DNA of 64,000 bases from Microbulbifer celer (lineage in GTDB: Bacteria > Pseudomonadota > Gammaproteobacteria > Pseudomonadales > Cellvibrionaceae). How positions within the stretch are numbered: position 1 is the first letter of the stretch; every line of letters begins with the position of its first letter. The position numbers were made by a program, and so were the translations under genes. Positions 51,603-60,671 of this stretch are shown here, piece after piece. The DNA lies in contig NZ_CP087715.1 of NCBI RefSeq assembly GCF_020991125.1, forward strand, positions 4,282,002 to 4,346,001. Reading direction: 5' to 3'. Below the pieces are notes generated by a model, which saw nothing but the letters and a program-made list of their open reading frames with translations, searched no databases and was not told the origin of the DNA.

Positions 51603-52726
51603 GGGCGTTTCTTCTCCGCCAGCAGCCGGCGGTACAGGGCCATGGTCTTTTCCGCCTGGTGGGCGAGGGTGAACTCCGGGGCCAGCTCCGGGCGGACGGG
51701 GCTGTCGAGCAGTTGCCGGGTTTTATCCCGCAGCTGTGCGGCGTTGCCATTTTCCACCAGACCCTCGGCAAAACAGATTTGCAGGGATTCCGCCGGGCCA
51801 CCGATATCGTAGCCGATCACCGGTGTGCCCACGGCGCAGGCCTCGATCACCGTGCGCCCGAACGGCTCCGGTTTCCTGGACAGGTTGTACACCAGAGTTG
51901 CCTGACGGTACCAGTGGCGGACATCGCTGCGCTGGCCGACGAAGCTGATATGTTCGGTGACACCGAGCTTGGCGGCAAGTGCTTGCAGCTCCTCGGCAAA
52001 GTGTTCCTTGTTTTTCTCCGCCCCGCCGAGGATTACACCGTGAAAGCGGTTGCCGGCATCCGGGTTGGTTTTTACCAGTTCGGCAATCAGGTGGATAAAG
52101 TCTTCCTGTCCTTTCCAGCGGGTCAGTCGCGCCGGTAGCAGCAGCCATTTTTTTCCGGTGAGCGCGGGAAATTCCGCGCATACGCCATTGAGCCAGTTTT
52201 CCGGCAGTGGCGTGTTTGTGTTGAACTCTTCGGTATCCACGCCGCGGTAGATGATTTCCGGTTCCGCCTGCAGATAGCGCGCATAGTTTTGCTGCAGGTA
52301 ATCTTTCACACAGCGGGAAATGGCGATGGTCTGTTCACTGCGGGCCATGATCGCGCTGTAGCGATTGATGGAGTAGAGCCCGTGGGCGGTGCTCACCAGG
52401 CGCGGCCGCGTGTGCGGATCCAGCTTGCGCCACGCCAGCCAGGTGAGCCACGCCGGTACCCGTGAACGTACATGCAGAATATCCGGCTGCAGTTCGCGAA
52501 TGAGTTTTCGCAGGGGGCGCACCTGGGCGAGGCTGGTGAGTGATTTTCTGTGCACCGCGCGGAGGATGTGGGTACTGCCTTCCAGTGCCAGCTGTTCCAC
52601 CAGTCTGCCGCCACTGGAGATGACGATGGACTCGTGACCGTCTTTTACGAGTGCCCGCGCCAGATCCAGAGTGCCGCGTTCGACACCGCCGGAGTTGAGT
52701 GCGGGCAATAACTGGACGATTTTCAC
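51599..52726 (-). CDS. Glycosyltransferase family 4 protein
   Basis: 375 residues, GT-B. It opens MKIVQLLPALNSGGVERGTL, the GG-VER acceptor loop of the family, then HVRSRVPAWLTWL and VSTAHGLYSINRYSAIMARS. The C-terminal half has LLLPARLTRWKGQEDFIHL, ISFVGQRSDVRHWYRQATLV and KPEPFGRTVIEACAVGTPVIGYD, the E-P-F-G-x4-E motif. It is likely an LPS core or O-antigen sugar transferase. Translationally coupled to the YrbL-like gene downstream (GTGA overlap), so the two products probably act in the same step. Confidence 0.9.
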   Translation of the reverse strand: MKIVQLLPALNSGGVERGTLDLARALVKDGHESIVISSGGRLVEQLALEGSTHILRAVHRKSLTSLAQVRPLRKLIRELQPDILHVRSRVPAWLTWLAWRKLDPHTRPRLVSTAHGLYSINRYSAIMARSEQTIAISRCVKDYLQQNYARYLQAEPEIIYRGVDTEEFNTNTPLPENWLNGVCAEFPALTGKKWLLLPARLTRWKGQEDFIHLIAELVKTNPDAGNRFHGVILGGAEKNKEHFAEELQALAAKLGVTEHISFVGQRSDVRHWYRQATLVYNLSRKPEPFGRTVIEACAVGTPVIGYDIGGPAESLQICFAEGLVENGNAAQLRDKTRQLLDSPVRPELAPEFTLAHQAEKTMALYRRLLAEKKRP

Positions 52727-52787
52727 GGTGCGTGCGTTCCTTGTGTCTATTCCTGAGCGCAGCTGATATCAGGGGGCGGGTTGTTGG

Positions 52788-54233
52788 CTATTGTTGTTTC
52801 ATGATGCCTTCAGCCTGGCGGCGTTTTGCGGCCCACAGTTGGGTGAGAAGCCCGCCGCCCACAATCGCCAGCACCAGCTTGCCGCTGTCGAAAAACAGGT
52901 AGGACTCAAAGCCGTTGATCACCGCAAAGAAAGTGGCGAAGGAGAACGCAAACAGCACGTCGCTGCCGCGCATCAGTCCCGCACGGTAAAAACGCAGCGC
53001 GCGGGACAGCAGCCAGTACACCAGCGCCGCCAGCAATATCAGCCCCAACAGGCCGAAGTTTACCAGCAGGTCCAGATAAGTGCTGTGCAAGTGGCCGAAG
53101 CGCGCGCGGATATCCTGTGGCAGATTCTGGGAGTGATCGAAGATCAGGCTGCGGCCGTTGCCGCCCCAGCCGATGAGGGGGCGCTGCTGGATCCACTTCA
53201 GGGCTTCCACCCAGGTATGAATGCGGGTGCCGGTACTGGAATACGGAATGCTCTTCAGCTCTCCCTGTTGCAGCAGTGTGAGGGTCTGCCGCTCATCCTG
53301 CAGCCGGTGCTCCACCATGGTGCCAAACAGGCTGAAACCCAGTACGAGGGCAAAGACGGTAGTGATCGCCGTGCCGGCTACGATGATACGGCGTCGGCTG
53401 TGGAACCGGCTGTGCAAAGTGACGATCCCGGCTACCGCCAATACCAGCAGTCCGGTGATGAGGCCGAGCCAGACACCGCGGGTCTGGGTGAGCAGGATCG
53501 CGGTCAACGAGAATGCCAGCGTAACGATCCAGGCGGCGCGGATTGACCAGTTGGCGGGTGCCGACAGAGAGGGACGACGGCGCAGGATGCGCGGGGCAAA
53601 GGCCAGCAGGCCAAGTGCTGCGGTGCCGTACAGCATGGCGGTGTGCTGGGCGTTGTGCAGGCCGAAGTCGATCCGGGTGCCGGTAAGGCCCTGCTCCCAT
53701 TCCGCGAGGCCGCCGCCGGCAACCCAGGGCGCCAGCAGCAGGCCCGCGAGCGCAACGCCCCACAATGCGTACGCGTTGCGCGAGCGCCCGCCGAGAATAA
53801 CCGCGACCGGAATCATCGCGAACCAGGCGGTCAACCTGTGTACCTTGAAGGAGGATTCCGCCCAGTCCGGATGCAGCAGCCAGGAGCCGATCCAGGATAC
53901 CAGCGCCACGCCAATTGCGGCCACCGCAAGCCACACAATGGTGGAGTGGCGCAGGGACACGCCCTGCACCGGGCCGCCGTAGATGCCCAGCATCACCAGG
54001 CCGAGCAGGTAGGCGAGCTGCGCGAACTTGTCGGCATCCTCGACACCAATACCGAAAAAACTGTAGACCAGCAGTGCGATGACGGCGGTCAGTTGCAGCC
54101 ACACCTTTGGCTGCATCAGAACGTTGTCCTGCCACCAGGGTTGAGTCCAGGCGGGCAGGGTGTGGAGCGCATCCGAAGGTGAAGAAGGTTCTGCCGCGGT
54201 GCTGGCGGTGGCGGTTGGTGTGTCGGTTTTCAT
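52788..54233 (-). CDS. O-antigen ligase/polymerase-family membrane protein (Wzy_C)
   Basis: 481 residues, about 12 membrane helices, with a Ser/Thr-rich cytoplasmic start. The Wzy_C region includes ILLTQTRGVWLGLITGLLV (helix with the QTRG arginine motif), and a large periplasmic loop (about 320-385) has IGWGGNGRSLIFDHSQNLPQ and FGHLHSTYLDLLVNFGLLG, where the conserved His lies. This fits WaaL-type ligases, which join glycan from undecaprenyl pyrophosphate to lipid A-core; a polymerase cannot be excluded. Its start overlaps the preceding gene's stop (TAATG). Confidence 0.82.
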   Translation of the reverse strand: MKTDTPTATASTAAEPSSPSDALHTLPAWTQPWWQDNVLMQPKVWLQLTAVIALLVYSFFGIGVEDADKFAQLAYLLGLVMLGIYGGPVQGVSLRHSTIVWLAVAAIGVALVSWIGSWLLHPDWAESSFKVHRLTAWFAMIPVAVILGGRSRNAYALWGVALAGLLLAPWVAGGGLAEWEQGLTGTRIDFGLHNAQHTAMLYGTAALGLLAFAPRILRRRPSLSAPANWSIRAAWIVTLAFSLTAILLTQTRGVWLGLITGLLVLAVAGIVTLHSRFHSRRRIIVAGTAITTVFALVLGFSLFGTMVEHRLQDERQTLTLLQQGELKSIPYSSTGTRIHTWVEALKWIQQRPLIGWGGNGRSLIFDHSQNLPQDIRARFGHLHSTYLDLLVNFGLLGLILLAALVYWLLSRALRFYRAGLMRGSDVLFAFSFATFFAVINGFESYLFFDSGKLVLAIVGGGLLTQLWAAKRRQAEGIMKQQ

Positions 54234-55342
54234 TATGTGTACTTTTTTAAATGTGCGCCGTAGTGCGAGCGCACTTTCTCGGCGACGTGTCGCCAGGTAA
54301 ATTCCGAGTCAACCATCTGTATCGCCTGCTCGCCCATATCGCGGCACCGTTGCGGCTGGGCGAGCAGTTGTTCAATGGCCTGTTGCAGTTCGTCGGATGA
54401 CTCCGGCGTGACCAGTAAACCGTTTTTGCCGTGCCGGACAATATACGGAATGCCGCCGACGTCGGAGCCGATCACCGGTAGCCCGCAGGCCATGGCTTCG
54501 AGCCCGGCAATGCTGGTGGCCTCCATCAGTGACGGCAATGCGCTGGCATCCGCGGCGCGATAGATACGCGGCATTTCCCGGTTGTCCACGCTGCCCAGTA
54601 AATGCGCATGGCCGGACTGGACCTTGCGCAGCAGGATCTGCTGGATATCCGCATACTCACTGCCCTCGCCGGCAATGACCAGATGCAATCGCGGGTCGTC
54701 GATAGCTGCCACCGCGCGGGCGAGATGGCGGACGCCTTTGACCGGTTCCAGCCGACAGGCGATGGCGATCACGAAGGCATCGGCGGGGATGTGCAGTTGC
54801 GAACGGAGATCCGAAGGGCCGGGGCTGAAAAGTCGGTTGTCCACGCCGTTGGGGATAAAGGTCACCGGCCCCGCATAACCGATAACCCGCGTCTTGTCCG
54901 CAAGGATTTCGCTGGGCGTCAGCACCTCGGCAACGTGTTGCAGCTGTCGGCACATCTTGCGCCGGGTTTTGCGGCTGCCGTCGGCGCGGCGCACAAACGA
55001 AGAGGTGTGGTTGGTGAAGAGAACCGGCACATTCAGCCGGGCGGTGGCCTTCAGTGGTCGCATGCCGTGTACGTGAATCAGTTGGAAACCTTCCGCACGG
55101 ATCAGCTGTCGGAGCCTTCGCCGCAGCAGCCAGTCGTACAACAGGTGATTGTCCGGTAGTGCCAGTCGTTCCACCTCGATGCCGTCACTGGTTTCCCGGG
55201 CGGGTACGGACTTGTCCCGGTGGCGGCAGAGCACGCGCACCCGGTGCCCCAGCTGCACCAGCGCTCGCGACAATTCATACACATGGGTCTGCACGCCGCC
55301 CACACCGGGGGGGAATTCATTACTGACCATAAGTATGTTCAT
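54233..55342 (-). CDS. Glycosyltransferase family 4 protein
   Basis: 369 residues from the ATG at 55342, which gives the typical start MNILMVSNEFPPGVGGVQTH; the frame runs 26 codons further upstream without family similarity. Other marks are FQLIHVHGMRPLKAT, FTNHTSSFVRRADGSRK, VITFIPNGVDNRLFSP-like segments, ACRLEPVKGVRHLARAV and PSLMEATSIAGLEAMACGLPVIGSD. The start is divergent from waaA, 145 bases away. It is followed, with one-base overlap, by the ligase-like gene. Confidence 0.9.
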   Translation of the reverse strand: MNILMVSNEFPPGVGGVQTHVYELSRALVQLGHRVRVLCRHRDKSVPARETSDGIEVERLALPDNHLLYDWLLRRRLRQLIRAEGFQLIHVHGMRPLKATARLNVPVLFTNHTSSFVRRADGSRKTRRKMCRQLQHVAEVLTPSEILADKTRVIGYAGPVTFIPNGVDNRLFSPGPSDLRSQLHIPADAFVIAIACRLEPVKGVRHLARAVAAIDDPRLHLVIAGEGSEYADIQQILLRKVQSGHAHLLGSVDNREMPRIYRAADASALPSLMEATSIAGLEAMACGLPVIGSDVGGIPYIVRHGKNGLLVTPESSDELQQAIEQLLAQPQRCRDMGEQAIQMVDSEFTWRHVAEKVRSHYGAHLKKYT

Positions 55343-55487
55343 TGCGGGACTCGGATACTGCAAAATCGATGGGGTGCGCTGCACCGGCAAGGTGCGGATA
55401 ATAAGGTAGAATGCTACCAAACACGGGGTGCGATGCCACGGTATTTGTGCCCGGACGATTTGCCAATAGGGGCCCGTTTTCGATTTG

Positions 55488-56849
55488 ATGCGCTTTATCT
55501 ACACGTGGCTGTTACGCCTCTCCCTGCCTCTGATGTTGCTCCACCTCTGGTGGCGCGGGCGCTCGGACCCGGCGTACCGCAAACGCTGGAGCGAGCGCTT
55601 CGGGCGGGTACCCACCAGAGAGGGGACGCCTCGCCGCCGCTGGCGCGAACGCCTGGGGCGGGTGCCGCCGCGGGAGAGCCGCGCGCCGCTGATCTGGATT
55701 CACTCGGTGTCGGTGGGTGAGACCCTCGCTGCCGTACCGCTGATTGAGGCGTTGTCCGCCCGTCACAGTGACTGGCAATGGCTGGTCACCACTACCACGC
55801 CCACCGGATCCCAGCGGGTACACGATGCGCTGGAGCCGGTACTGAATGGCCGCCTGCTGCACTATTACCTGCCGTTTGACCTGCCGGAATGCCTGCGGCC
55901 GTTTATCGACGCGCTGCGGCCGAATATCCTGGTGTGCATGGAAACCGAGCTGTGGCCGAACCTGCTGTCACTCTGTGTCAGTCAGGGGATGCCCACGGTG
56001 CTGGCCAATGCGCGCCTGAGTGACAAGTCGGCCAAGGGCTATGCCCACTTTCCCAATATCAGCCGCGCGATGATGAGTGACCTCACCCGGGTGGTCGCTC
56101 AATATCAGGCGGATGCCGACCGCTTCGTCGCACTGGGCGTGCCGCGGGAGCGGGTGGTGGTCACCGGAAATATCAAGTTCGATCTCTCCATCGACACCGG
56201 CCAGGTCAGCGATGCCCAGGCGCTGTCGCACCAATGGCGCGGTGCTGCCCTGAGACCGGTATGGCTCGCGGCGAGTACCCACGAAGGGGAAGACGCACAG
56301 GTGTTGGATGCTTTCACCCGGTTGCGGGAGGAGTTTCCGGAGCTGTTGCTGGTGCTGGTGCCGCGCCACCCGCAACGCTTTGACAGCGTTGCGCGCCTGT
56401 GTCGCGATCAGGGTCTGCGGACGCTGCGGCGCAGCGATGGAGGGGTACCCGGCGCGGATGTTCAGGTGCTGCTGGGGGATACCATGGGCGAATTGCTGCG
56501 TTTCTATGGCGCCTGCGATGTGGCGTTTGTGGGTGGCAGCCTGGTGCCGATCGGTGGGCACAACATGATCGAGCCTGCGGCCTGGGGAGTGCCGGTAGTG
56601 TGCGGTCCGCATCTGTACAATTTTGACACCGTATCCCGTCTGTTGCTGGATGCGGAAGCCATGGCGGTGGTCGAAGATGCCGACCAGTTGGCGCAGCAGG
56701 TGGGCGAATGGCTGCGCCACGAGGGCGAACGGCTGGCGACCGGCGCCCGCGGGCGCGAGGTGGCGGCCCACAACAGCGGTGCACTGGCGCGCACCGTGTC
56801 CGAAATAGAGGTGTTGATGCGCGCGGAGCGCCCGCTGTCAGTGTGTTGA
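55488..56849 (+). CDS. waaA: 3-deoxy-D-manno-octulosonic acid (Kdo) transferase
   Basis: 453 residues. An N-terminal membrane anchor (about 1-22) is followed by IWIHSVSVGETLAAVPLIEA, with the catalytic Glu, and by TTTTPTGSQRV, MELEWP-like METELWPNLL, NARLSDKS, LAASTHEGEDAQV and FVGGSLVPIGGHNMIEPAAW. It attaches Kdo to lipid IVA at the inner membrane. Between anchor and catalytic domain an 18-residue unit is repeated in tandem: RWSERFGRVPTRE (33-45) and RWRERLGRVPPRE (51-63). The usual protein is about 425 residues, so the duplication explains much of the extra length. The ATG at 55488 follows an AGGGG rather distantly; a TTG at 55485 is possible. Confidence 0.94.
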   Translation: MRFIYTWLLRLSLPLMLLHLWWRGRSDPAYRKRWSERFGRVPTREGTPRRRWRERLGRVPPRESRAPLIWIHSVSVGETLAAVPLIEALSARHSDWQWLVTTTTPTGSQRVHDALEPVLNGRLLHYYLPFDLPECLRPFIDALRPNILVCMETELWPNLLSLCVSQGMPTVLANARLSDKSAKGYAHFPNISRAMMSDLTRVVAQYQADADRFVALGVPRERVVVTGNIKFDLSIDTGQVSDAQALSHQWRGAALRPVWLAASTHEGEDAQVLDAFTRLREEFPELLLVLVPRHPQRFDSVARLCRDQGLRTLRRSDGGVPGADVQVLLGDTMGELLRFYGACDVAFVGGSLVPIGGHNMIEPAAWGVPVVCGPHLYNFDTVSRLLLDAEAMAVVEDADQLAQQVGEWLRHEGERLATGARGREVAAHNSGALARTVSEIEVLMRAERPLSVC

Positions 56850-56928
56850 TGGCAGCCGGCAGGCCATTTCGCTTGAAGCGATCTCAAGCCATCTCTCTAT
56901 TAAATCGCGCTACCCGTTTCTCCGGGGT

Positions 56929-57828
56929 TTAGTGCTTTGACGTCGCCTTGCGCACGCTGCTGCGAATCTGGGTGTTCAGCTTGCTGCCGGTGTAGCGTCC
57001 CTTGCTCACATGGCGGATGCGGTAAACGCCGGGGATATCCAGCGGTACACCCCGGGATTCCAGCAGCCAGCGGAAGGCGCGATCCTCATACGCCTTGCAC
57101 CAGCGCTCAGCGGGTTTCTGGTAGTAGCGCAGGCTGTCACAGTAACCCACCGCGCGCACCACATCGCCGTGGGCGATCTGCAGCGGTCCGGTAGCCCTGT
57201 CTCTTTCCTGTTCCACAAAGCGCGAGTCGTCGATATCGATAGCGCGCAGATCTTTCGGGTCAAAGTTCAGCATTGGATCGTCGTCTGCCAGCAGCGAGGT
57301 GATGCGCTCCTTGTCAGGGAAGACCAGTGCGTCGCGACGCCCCTGCAACGCGTCGGCGAGATTGTCCAGACAGCCCTTGCGGAACATCAGGTCGCAGTCG
57401 GTGAACCATACCCAGTCCGCCTTGCTGGCGAGCGCCGCGTGGTTGCGGCCGATGGCGCGGCGGTACAGGGACTCTTTCGGCAGTTCGCGCCAGTTCCAGG
57501 TAATCCCTGGCACTTCCTGCTTGCCGAAGAAGTCCAGCACTGCCTGGGTGCGGGTATCCTCGCAGTTGTAGTACACGGTCATGGTCACGGTGGCTTTCTG
57601 TGGTGGGTAGAGCACCAGAGAGCTCAGTTGATAAATCAGAAAGTGTGAGTACTGCCAGCAGTGACTGACGATTTCGATATCCAGTACGCCGGTTTTGGCG
57701 GTGCGCTCGGACTCCGGCGGCAGCCCCTTCTGAAACCAGGTTGCGGGCACCGCGCCGCTGGCGGCGATGCGCAGGAAGCGGCCGACAATGGGATCGGACC
57801 AGTGTTTGTAATTGGTGGAATCGGTCAT
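56929..57828 (-). CDS. GT-A-fold glycosyltransferase-like protein
   Basis: 299 residues from the ATG at 57828, which overlaps the stop of the small frame upstream (TGATG). IEIVSHCWQYSHFLIYQLSS opens a GT-A-like domain, and ADWVWFTDCDLMFRKG (about residue 145) contains an Asp-Cys-Asp that fits the metal-binding DXD motif. HGDVVRAVGYCDSLRYYQKP and AYEDRAFRWLL (ED motif) are typical of galactosyltransferase-like C-terminal halves. It probably acts in LPS core assembly. It converges with waaA over 79 bases that contain only a weak hairpin. Confidence 0.75.
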   Translation of the reverse strand: MTDSTNYKHWSDPIVGRFLRIAASGAVPATWFQKGLPPESERTAKTGVLDIEIVSHCWQYSHFLIYQLSSLVLYPPQKATVTMTVYYNCEDTRTQAVLDFFGKQEVPGITWNWRELPKESLYRRAIGRNHAALASKADWVWFTDCDLMFRKGCLDNLADALQGRRDALVFPDKERITSLLADDDPMLNFDPKDLRAIDIDDSRFVEQERDRATGPLQIAHGDVVRAVGYCDSLRYYQKPAERWCKAYEDRAFRWLLESRGVPLDIPGVYRIRHVSKGRYTGSKLNTQIRSSVRKATSKH

Positions 57829-58067
57829 CACAAGGCTCGCGATAAATAGAGAAAACGGGGGCGCGGTTTGACGCCAGCGTTGATCTGGCGCACGCCGAAC
57901 TCGCGGTCGAGCCCGCCCCAGGCCATGGGCTCATCCAACCCGTTTACCCTGAGAATGTCGGTCTTCCACGCGGAAGCATCGGAACCCTTGAGCACCTTTC
58001 CCAGCCAGCCGGGGGCGAGGTAGGTGAACATGATGACGGACAGGTTCATGGGTTTCCGGAGGATCAT
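57828..58067 (-). pseudogene. Remnant of a family 2 glycosyltransferase (C-terminal piece)
   Basis: 79 codons. The segment KGSDASAWKTDILRVNGLDE followed by GGLDREFGVRQINAGVKPR matches the C-terminal galactosyltransferase-like part of family 2 enzymes, in which the usual pattern is GGEDREFGERL. The N-terminal catalytic half is absent. The conserved Glu of the ED motif is Leu, and the ending RFLYLSRAL diverges where the family continues to a conserved His. The frame ends by overlapping the next gene's start. I read it as a decayed gene; a short functional product is less likely. Confidence 0.65.
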
Positions 58068-58577
58068 AAGATAGCGACAGGGTCTCGGTGATTGTGCGGG
58101 GCTGGGGTTCGGGGCCCGGGAGCATATACCATCGGATAAGGTAATGTGAACTCTGTGTTGAACCCTGTGAATGGGCCATTCGCGGCCTCGCCCGCTGTCT
58201 GAACCTGCGCTTCTTAACGCGTCGCTGTGACTTTTGCCGGTTGCGTCTCTCGCTTCCAGTGGAGACTCAACCTCCGGTACTCGTTTCCGGTCCCGGTCCC
58301 GGTCTCCGGTAGAGGAGCCCTGTTCACAGTTCTGGTATCCTGTGGCAAGTTCTGACCCCTTGTTCTGTTAATCGCGGACGACAAGGGGGCGGTACGGTAG
58401 CGGTACCGCAGTGTGTGTTGTAAATAAAATAACAGATTAAACTGATTTTCCGGCTCCGGGGAGAAGTAACGAGAGCGGGAAAGGTTGAAGGTTCAGGGGA
58501 GGGGGAGGTGTCTGCAGAAATTTACTCAGGTTTTCATTCGGGGTTTTACGCAGATTTGGCGACAGAGGTAAGCGGCC
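58068..58577. other. Intergenic region with a solo arm of the repeat family
   Basis: 510 bases with no supported gene. A short tandem run of CGGTCCC/CCGGTC units occurs at about 58285-58312. CGGTAGCGGTACCGC (58395-58409) is identical, on the opposite strand, to 15 bases of the outer arm of repeat copy 2, but no centre or second arm is present. The kdkA promoter must lie here. I saw no fragment of the missing N-terminus of the glycosyltransferase remnant. Confidence 0.55.
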
Positions 58578-59342
58578 GTGCGCTACCGACAGATTAAAGT
58601 CAGTGGAGCCTCCGTCCTCTTCGACAGCGAGCTGATCGGGGAAGACTGCGAACAGCTGTTTGACCTCGACTGGCTTGCCGCGCATAGCCAGGGTGCCCGG
58701 CTGGAGCGTGGCAAGGCGGTGATGTTCCGCTATCGCGACCGCGACATGGTGTTCAAGCAATATCACCGCGGTGGTCTCGTGCGGCATGTGGCGCAGAGGG
58801 CCTATCTGTACAGCCGCCTGCGCAACACCCGTATGTGGCGGGAGTTCCGGGTTCTGAGCCGAATGCGGGAGATGGGATTGCCGGTACCGCGTCCGGTGGC
58901 TGCGCGCTGTGTCAGCGTGCCACCACTGGTGTACCGGGGTGCGTTGATTACCGAGCGGATTGCAAATGCGCGGACAGTGGCCGACCTGCTCACGCAGCGT
59001 CGCCTCACCAATGACGAGTGGCAACAGCTCGGCACCCTGATTGCGCGTTTTCATCTCAAAGGGGTCTATCACGCAGATCTGAATGCTAACAATATTATGC
59101 TGGACGACAGCGGTCGCTTTTATCTGATTGATTTCGACAAGGGCGAAATCCGCGAAGATCTGGCGCGGCGGGATGCGGATGCCAATGTGGCGCGCTTGCA
59201 GCGCTCACTGCTCAAGCTGCGCCGCAAGCTACCGGTTTTCCATTACGCAGATGAAGACTGGCCGCTGTTGGAGGATGCGTATCGCAAAGCGGTGGCTGCC
59301 GCCGGTGGTAAACTGGGGAGCCGGGTGGCCGAGCAGGTGTAA
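58578..59342 (+). CDS. kdkA: 3-deoxy-D-manno-octulosonic acid (Kdo) kinase
   Basis: 254 residues from a GTG at 58578 (AGAGGTAAG upstream). Kinase fold of the KdkA/WaaP type: the N-lobe has VMFRYRDRDMVFKQYHRGGL with the ATP-binding Lys, the catalytic loop is GVYHADLNANNIMLDD (about residues 165-180) and the metal motif is LIDFDKGEIRED. It phosphorylates the Kdo added by WaaA, 2 kb away, on the LPS inner core. The length (about 240-255) matches the family. It converges with the epimerase gene. Confidence 0.92.
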   Translation: MRYRQIKVSGASVLFDSELIGEDCEQLFDLDWLAAHSQGARLERGKAVMFRYRDRDMVFKQYHRGGLVRHVAQRAYLYSRLRNTRMWREFRVLSRMREMGLPVPRPVAARCVSVPPLVYRGALITERIANARTVADLLTQRRLTNDEWQQLGTLIARFHLKGVYHADLNANNIMLDDSGRFYLIDFDKGEIREDLARRDADANVARLQRSLLKLRRKLPVFHYADEDWPLLEDAYRKAVAAAGGKLGSRVAEQV

Positions 59343-59419
59343 TGCTTTGCCGCCCCTTATTTATCGGTTGCTCTGTTTTACCGATTCTTCAGTTTTTCCT
59401 TAAACTATTGCACCTGCAA

Positions 59420-60442
59420 TCACACCCGATAGTACGCCCGGTACCATTGCACAAACTTGCCCACACCGTCTTTCACGCTGGTGCCGGGGCGGTAGTTGAC
59501 CGCTTCCTGTAACAGCGCGGTATCCGCGTGGGTATCGGGGATATCGCCTTTCTGCATTGGCAGCAGCTCGCGCTCTGCCCTGATTCCCAGAGCGCCCTCT
59601 AGCGCGTCGATATAGTCACTGAGCTGCGCCGGGTCGCCATTACCGATGTTGAACAGACGGTAGGGGGCGTTACTGGTGGCGGGGTTGGGGGTGTCGCTGT
59701 TCCATTGCGGATCGGCCTCGGCAATCTGGTCACTGGCGCGGATTACACCGGTAACGATGTCGTCGATATAAGTAAAGTCGCGACTGTGGTGGCCGTGATT
59801 GAACACCGGGATCGGCTTGCCTTCCAGCATCAGGCGGGTGAACTTGAACAGCGCCATGTCCGGGCGTCCCCAGGGGCCATACACAGTAAAGAAGCGCAGG
59901 CCGGTAGTGGGCAGGCGGAACAGGTGGCTGTAGCTGTGGGCCATGAGTTCATTGGCGCGCTTGGTGGCGGCGTAGAACTGCAGTGGGTGGTCAGCGCTGT
60001 GATTCTCGCTGAATGGCATGTGGGTATTGCCACCATACACGCTGCTGGTGCTGGCGTACGTCAGGTGTGGTGTTTGCCCGTGGCGACAGGCCTCCAGCAG
60101 ATTGGCAAACCCCACCAGGTTGCTGGACACGTAGCATTCCGGCTGTTCGATGGAGTGGCGCACCCCGGCCTGGGCGGCGAGGTGGATCACCCGGTCAAAA
60201 GTGTGGTTGGCAAAACAGGCATCGAGGAAGGCGCGGTCGGCAATATCCCCGCGCAGGAACGTGTAGTCCGCCCCCTGCTCATTGGCAAAGCGCGACAGTT
60301 CCTGCAGGCGGTCTTCCTTCAGGCTGGTTTCGTAGTAGTCGTTGACGTTGTCCAGGCCGACCACACTGTCGCCCCGGGCCAGTAATGCACGGGCAACGTG
60401 ATAACCGATAAATCCTGCGCTGCCTGTGACCAGACATTTCAT
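59420..60442 (-). CDS. UDP-glucuronate 4-epimerase (short-chain dehydrogenase family)
   Basis: 340 residues from the ATG at 60442, giving [20 protein letters not shown]; the frame is open 56 codons further but without similarity. NAD-binding [25 protein letters not shown], the catalytic [15 protein letters not shown] and [20 protein letters not shown] are the marks of the UDP-GlcA 4-epimerase group (CapI/GAE-like). With ugd at 46089 it would provide UDP-galacturonate. It is the only epimerase in the LPS region. Dehydratase activity of related enzymes is less likely given the PWGRPDMA signature. Confidence 0.88.
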   Translation of the reverse strand: MKCLVTGSAGFIGYHVARALLARGDSVVGLDNVNDYYETSLKEDRLQELSRFANEQGADYTFLRGDIADRAFLDACFANHTFDRVIHLAAQAGVRHSIEQPECYVSSNLVGFANLLEACRHGQTPHLTYASTSSVYGGNTHMPFSENHSADHPLQFYAATKRANELMAHSYSHLFRLPTTGLRFFTVYGPWGRPDMALFKFTRLMLEGKPIPVFNHGHHSRDFTYIDDIVTGVIRASDQIAEADPQWNSDTPNPATSNAPYRLFNIGNGDPAQLSDYIDALEGALGIRAERELLPMQKGDIPDTHADTALLQEAVNYRPGTSVKDGVGKFVQWYRAYYRV

Positions 60443-60593
60443 TCTGCACCTCAATTGGCGGTCGCGACCTCGACGAGGTGTCGGGCGCGGTTTCGGCGTA
60501 GGCGCACGCGAAACGCGGGCCCAGTCCATCATTATATCTGCAGGGAATCTTGCGCCGAAGGGCGTATCCCCCAGTTCTGACGAACGTTCAGAC

Positions 60594-60634
60594 AAAAAAG
60601 AGGCCGGCACTATACAGTGCCGGCCTCTTTTTTT
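60594..60634 (-). terminator. Rho-independent terminator downstream of tolC
   Basis: GAGGCCGGCACT pairs with AGTGCCGGCCTC around ATAC. An A-run on the left reads as a T-tract on the minus strand. It lies 38 bases beyond the tolC stop and upstream of the epimerase gene on the same strand. Confidence 0.93.
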
Positions 60635-60671
60635 CCTCTCTGCCGATGGCAGCGACGAGGAGTGGGAAGGC

